Assembly: GCA_016703785.1 (NCBI GenBank)
Contig: JADJBM010000032.1
Location: 372,001 to 436,000, forward strand
Reading direction: 5' to 3'
DNA from: Betaproteobacteria bacterium
GTDB lineage: Bacteria; Pseudomonadota; Gammaproteobacteria; Burkholderiales; Rhodocyclaceae
Length of the DNA: 64,000 nucleotides
Shown here: positions 62,597 to 64,000 of the stretch, piece after piece
How the letters are laid out: every line of letters starts with the position of its first letter
How positions within the stretch are numbered: the stretch's first letter is position 1
Notes under the pieces: generated by a model
The model's database searches: none
Told to the model about the DNA's origin: nothing
What the model saw: the letters and a program-made list of their open reading frames with translations, nothing else
Position numbers and translations under genes: made by a program

Positions 62597-63480
62597 GTCC
62601 GCACACCCTCCAGCAGGCTCCAGCCTTCCTTTTCAGCCCAGACCTGCAGATCGAAGGCGGGCCGATAGACATCCTGAACCTGCCCGACCTGCGAGGACAG
62701 GATGCCCGAAAGCGCGATTTGCCCCCCTTGCAGGGTTCGCTGGGCGAGCAGGGGTGCTAGAACGCAGAGCGGATTGGTGAGGATGTTGGCGACCACGATA
62801 TCGAATTGCATGTCGAGGGGGTGTCTGGAGTGCAATAGCTGCAGCCGTGAGTCGTTGCGTTCGGCATTGCCGGCCGCGGCCGCCAGGGCATTCTCGTCAA
62901 TATCGACGCCCACTACGCGTCCGGCGCCGAGCTTGGCCGCAGCGATGGCTAATATACCCGAACCGCAGCCGTAATCGAGCACACTGGCGCCGGTCTGCAC
63001 ATGGCCGCAGAGCCAATCCAGGCACAGCCGCGTCGTCGGGTGGCTGCCGGTGCCGAAGGCCAGGCCCGGATCGAGCTCGAGATTGATTGCATTCGGATCG
63101 GGCGATCGATGCCAGGAGGGCACGATCCACAGGCGCGCATTGATGCGGATCGGCTCGAACTGCGACTGGGTCAGCCGCACCCAATCCTGCTCGGCGACTT
63201 CGGCGATTTCATAAGGCGGTGTCGTGTCGAGCCCAGCTTCGCCCGCAGCGGCGGCGGCAATCAGGGGTATGTCGGCACTCCTGTCGAACAGGGCAACCAC
63301 ACGACTGTGCGCCCATAGCGGCGCAAGGTCGCTGCCGGGTTCGCCGAACTGCGGCGTCTCGCGATCGGTGCCGGCGTCGGCGTCCTCCATGCCCACCGAG
63401 AGAGCGCCCAACGCCAGCAGCGCCTCTGAGAGCGCTTCGGCGTGTGCGGCGTCCGTGGCGAGCGTGACGGAAAGCCACAT
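62593..63480 (-). CDS. prmA: Ribosomal protein L11 methyltransferase
   Basis: A 295-residue SAM-dependent enzyme that trimethylates lysines of ribosomal protein L11. Seen: the N-terminal L11-binding domain (W-L-S-V-T-L at the start), W-H-R-S-P-D-P-N-A-I-N-L-E-L-D-P-G, F-G-T-G-S-H-P-T-T-R, V-L-D-Y-G-C-G-S-G-I-L (SAM loop) and V-A-N-I-L-T-N-P-L. Frame clean, length normal. It is three bases downstream of accC and overlaps the DUF3426 gene, so the leftward run accC-prmA-DUF3426 is one transcription unit. Confidence 0.95.
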   Translation of the reverse strand: MWLSVTLATDAAHAEALSEALLALGALSVGMEDADAGTDRETPQFGEPGSDLAPLWAHSRVVALFDRSADIPLIAAAAAGEAGLDTTPPYEIAEVAEQDWVRLTQSQFEPIRINARLWIVPSWHRSPDPNAINLELDPGLAFGTGSHPTTRLCLDWLCGHVQTGASVLDYGCGSGILAIAAAKLGAGRVVGVDIDENALAAAAGNAERNDSRLQLLHSRHPLDMQFDIVVANILTNPLCVLAPLLAQRTLQGGQIALSGILSSQVGQVQDVYRPAFDLQVWAEKEGWSLLEGVRT

Positions 63481-63483
63481 GGG

Positions 63484-64000
63484 TTATTTTCCCTTGACCG
63501 CCTCGTCCTTCGCGGCCAGCTTGTGTTCGAGGTAGTGGATGCTGGTGCCGCCCTTCATGAAGCGCGCGTCGAGCATCAGTTCCTGGTGCAGTGGAATGTT
63601 CGTCTTGATGCCCTCCACCACCATTTCCGAGAGCGCAATGCGCATGCGCCGGATGGCCTGATCCCGCGTGTCGCCGTAGGCGATCAGCTTGCCGATCATC
63701 GAATCGTAATGCGGCGGCACGATATAGCCGCTGTAGACATGCGAATCGACGCGGATGCCGGGCCCGCCGGGCGGATGGTAGGACGTGATGCGTCCCGGAG
63801 AGGGCGTGAACTTGAATGGATCCTCGGCATTGATGCGGCACTCGATGGCGTGGCCCTTCAGTTCGATGTCGCGCTGGCGGAAGGCAAGCTTCTCGCCGGC
63901 CGCGATGCGGATCTGCTGCTGCACCAGATCGATGCCCGTGATGAACTCAGTTACCGGGTGCTCGACCTGCAGGCGGGTGTTCATCTCGATGAAGTAGAAC
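63484..64000 (-). CDS. accC: Acetyl-CoA carboxylase biotin carboxylase subunit (C-terminal part, runs off the window)
   Basis: The last 171 or so codons of biotin carboxylase; the 5' part lies beyond base 64000. The enzyme uses ATP and bicarbonate to carboxylate biotin on AccB, in the first step of fatty acid synthesis. Seen: E-M-N-T-R-L-Q-V-E-H-P-V-T-E, the catalytic strand with metal-binding Glu and Asn and the Arg used in carboxylation, A-I-E-C-R-I-N-A-E-D-P, and the C-terminal Y-D-S-M-I-G-K-L-I-A-Y-G. The frame is clean and ends G-K-G-K. Confidence 0.95.
   Translation of the reverse strand, partial: FYFIEMNTRLQVEHPVTEFITGIDLVQQQIRIAAGEKLAFRQRDIELKGHAIECRINAEDPFKFTPSPGRITSYHPPGGPGIRVDSHVYSGYIVPPHYDSMIGKLIAYGDTRDQAIRRMRIALSEMVVEGIKTNIPLHQELMLDARFMKGGTSIHYLEHKLAAKDEAVKGK

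Overview
The window is high-GC proteobacterial DNA, most likely from a betaproteobacterium (Rhodocyclales or a related order). The lineage guess rests on the housekeeping end of the window (accC, prmA, a zinc-ribbon/DUF3426 protein, tpx, a PfkB kinase, then apaH and a HIT protein), on the EPS-type MarR regulator and on the codon use. It is inference, not a database result. No tRNA, rRNA, CRISPR array, transposase or integrase was seen.

About 59 kb (1-59,007) is one very large surface-glycan locus. Bases 1-2,952 hold a UDP-glucuronate epimerase, an EPS-type MarR regulator and a UDP-HexNAc dehydrogenase. Bases 2,980-22,042 form a nonulosonic (sialic-acid-like) acid factory. It has PseB-like and LegB-like 4,6-dehydratases, two Gfo/Idh oxidoreductases, a CMP-sugar synthase, a class III aminotransferase, an acyltransferase, an SDR and an acyl-AMP ligase fused to a carrier-protein domain. 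It also has a HisF/HisH/amidotransferase trio for acetamidino groups, NeuB, NeuD and NeuC homologues, a large putative glycosyltransferase and a CBS-nucleotidyltransferase (PtmE type).

Bases 22,059-33,034 make and decorate a CDP-linked deoxy sugar: rfbF, rfbG, a 3,5-epimerase, two C-methyltransferase-type proteins and a reductase. With them are two radical-SAM proteins (one resembling tRNA methylthiotransferases), a PhyH-type dioxygenase and TylF- and CmcI-type proteins. Bases 33,051-40,900 are a mixed-strand island: a PglK-like ABC flippase and a sialidase-like propeller (minus), a double flavodoxin-like protein and an FkbM methyltransferase (plus), then a methyltransferase, a KdsB-like cytidylyltransferase and an HpcH/HpaI aldolase (minus). 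Bases 41,019-49,703 read rightward: 6-phosphogluconolactonase-like, 2-hydroxyacid dehydrogenase, epimerases, HAD phosphatase, methyltransferase and glycosyltransferases. Bases 49,700-59,007 hold a membrane glycosyltransferase/MurJ-flippase fusion, a GT4, and pglC-pglD-pglE-pglF-galE, which make and transfer a di-N-acetylbacillosamine-type initiating sugar. Together the genes look able to build, activate, assemble and flip a lipid-linked glycan carrying one or two acidic ulosonic acids. Conserved housekeeping genes fill 59,015-64,000.

Sequence quality matters here. A 33-base G run lies in a G-rich smear at 1,001-1,130, and many otherwise well-conserved genes change reading frame one to five times (mainly 10.9 kb, 14.1-20.5 kb, 23.0-23.8 kb, 27.5-32.9 kb and 38.4-46 kb). 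Neighbouring stretches (1.3-10.5 kb, 46.1-63.5 kb) are clean. I read the breaks mostly as uncorrected indels in the assembly, not as pseudogenes, and give each such gene as one feature over its full inferred extent.
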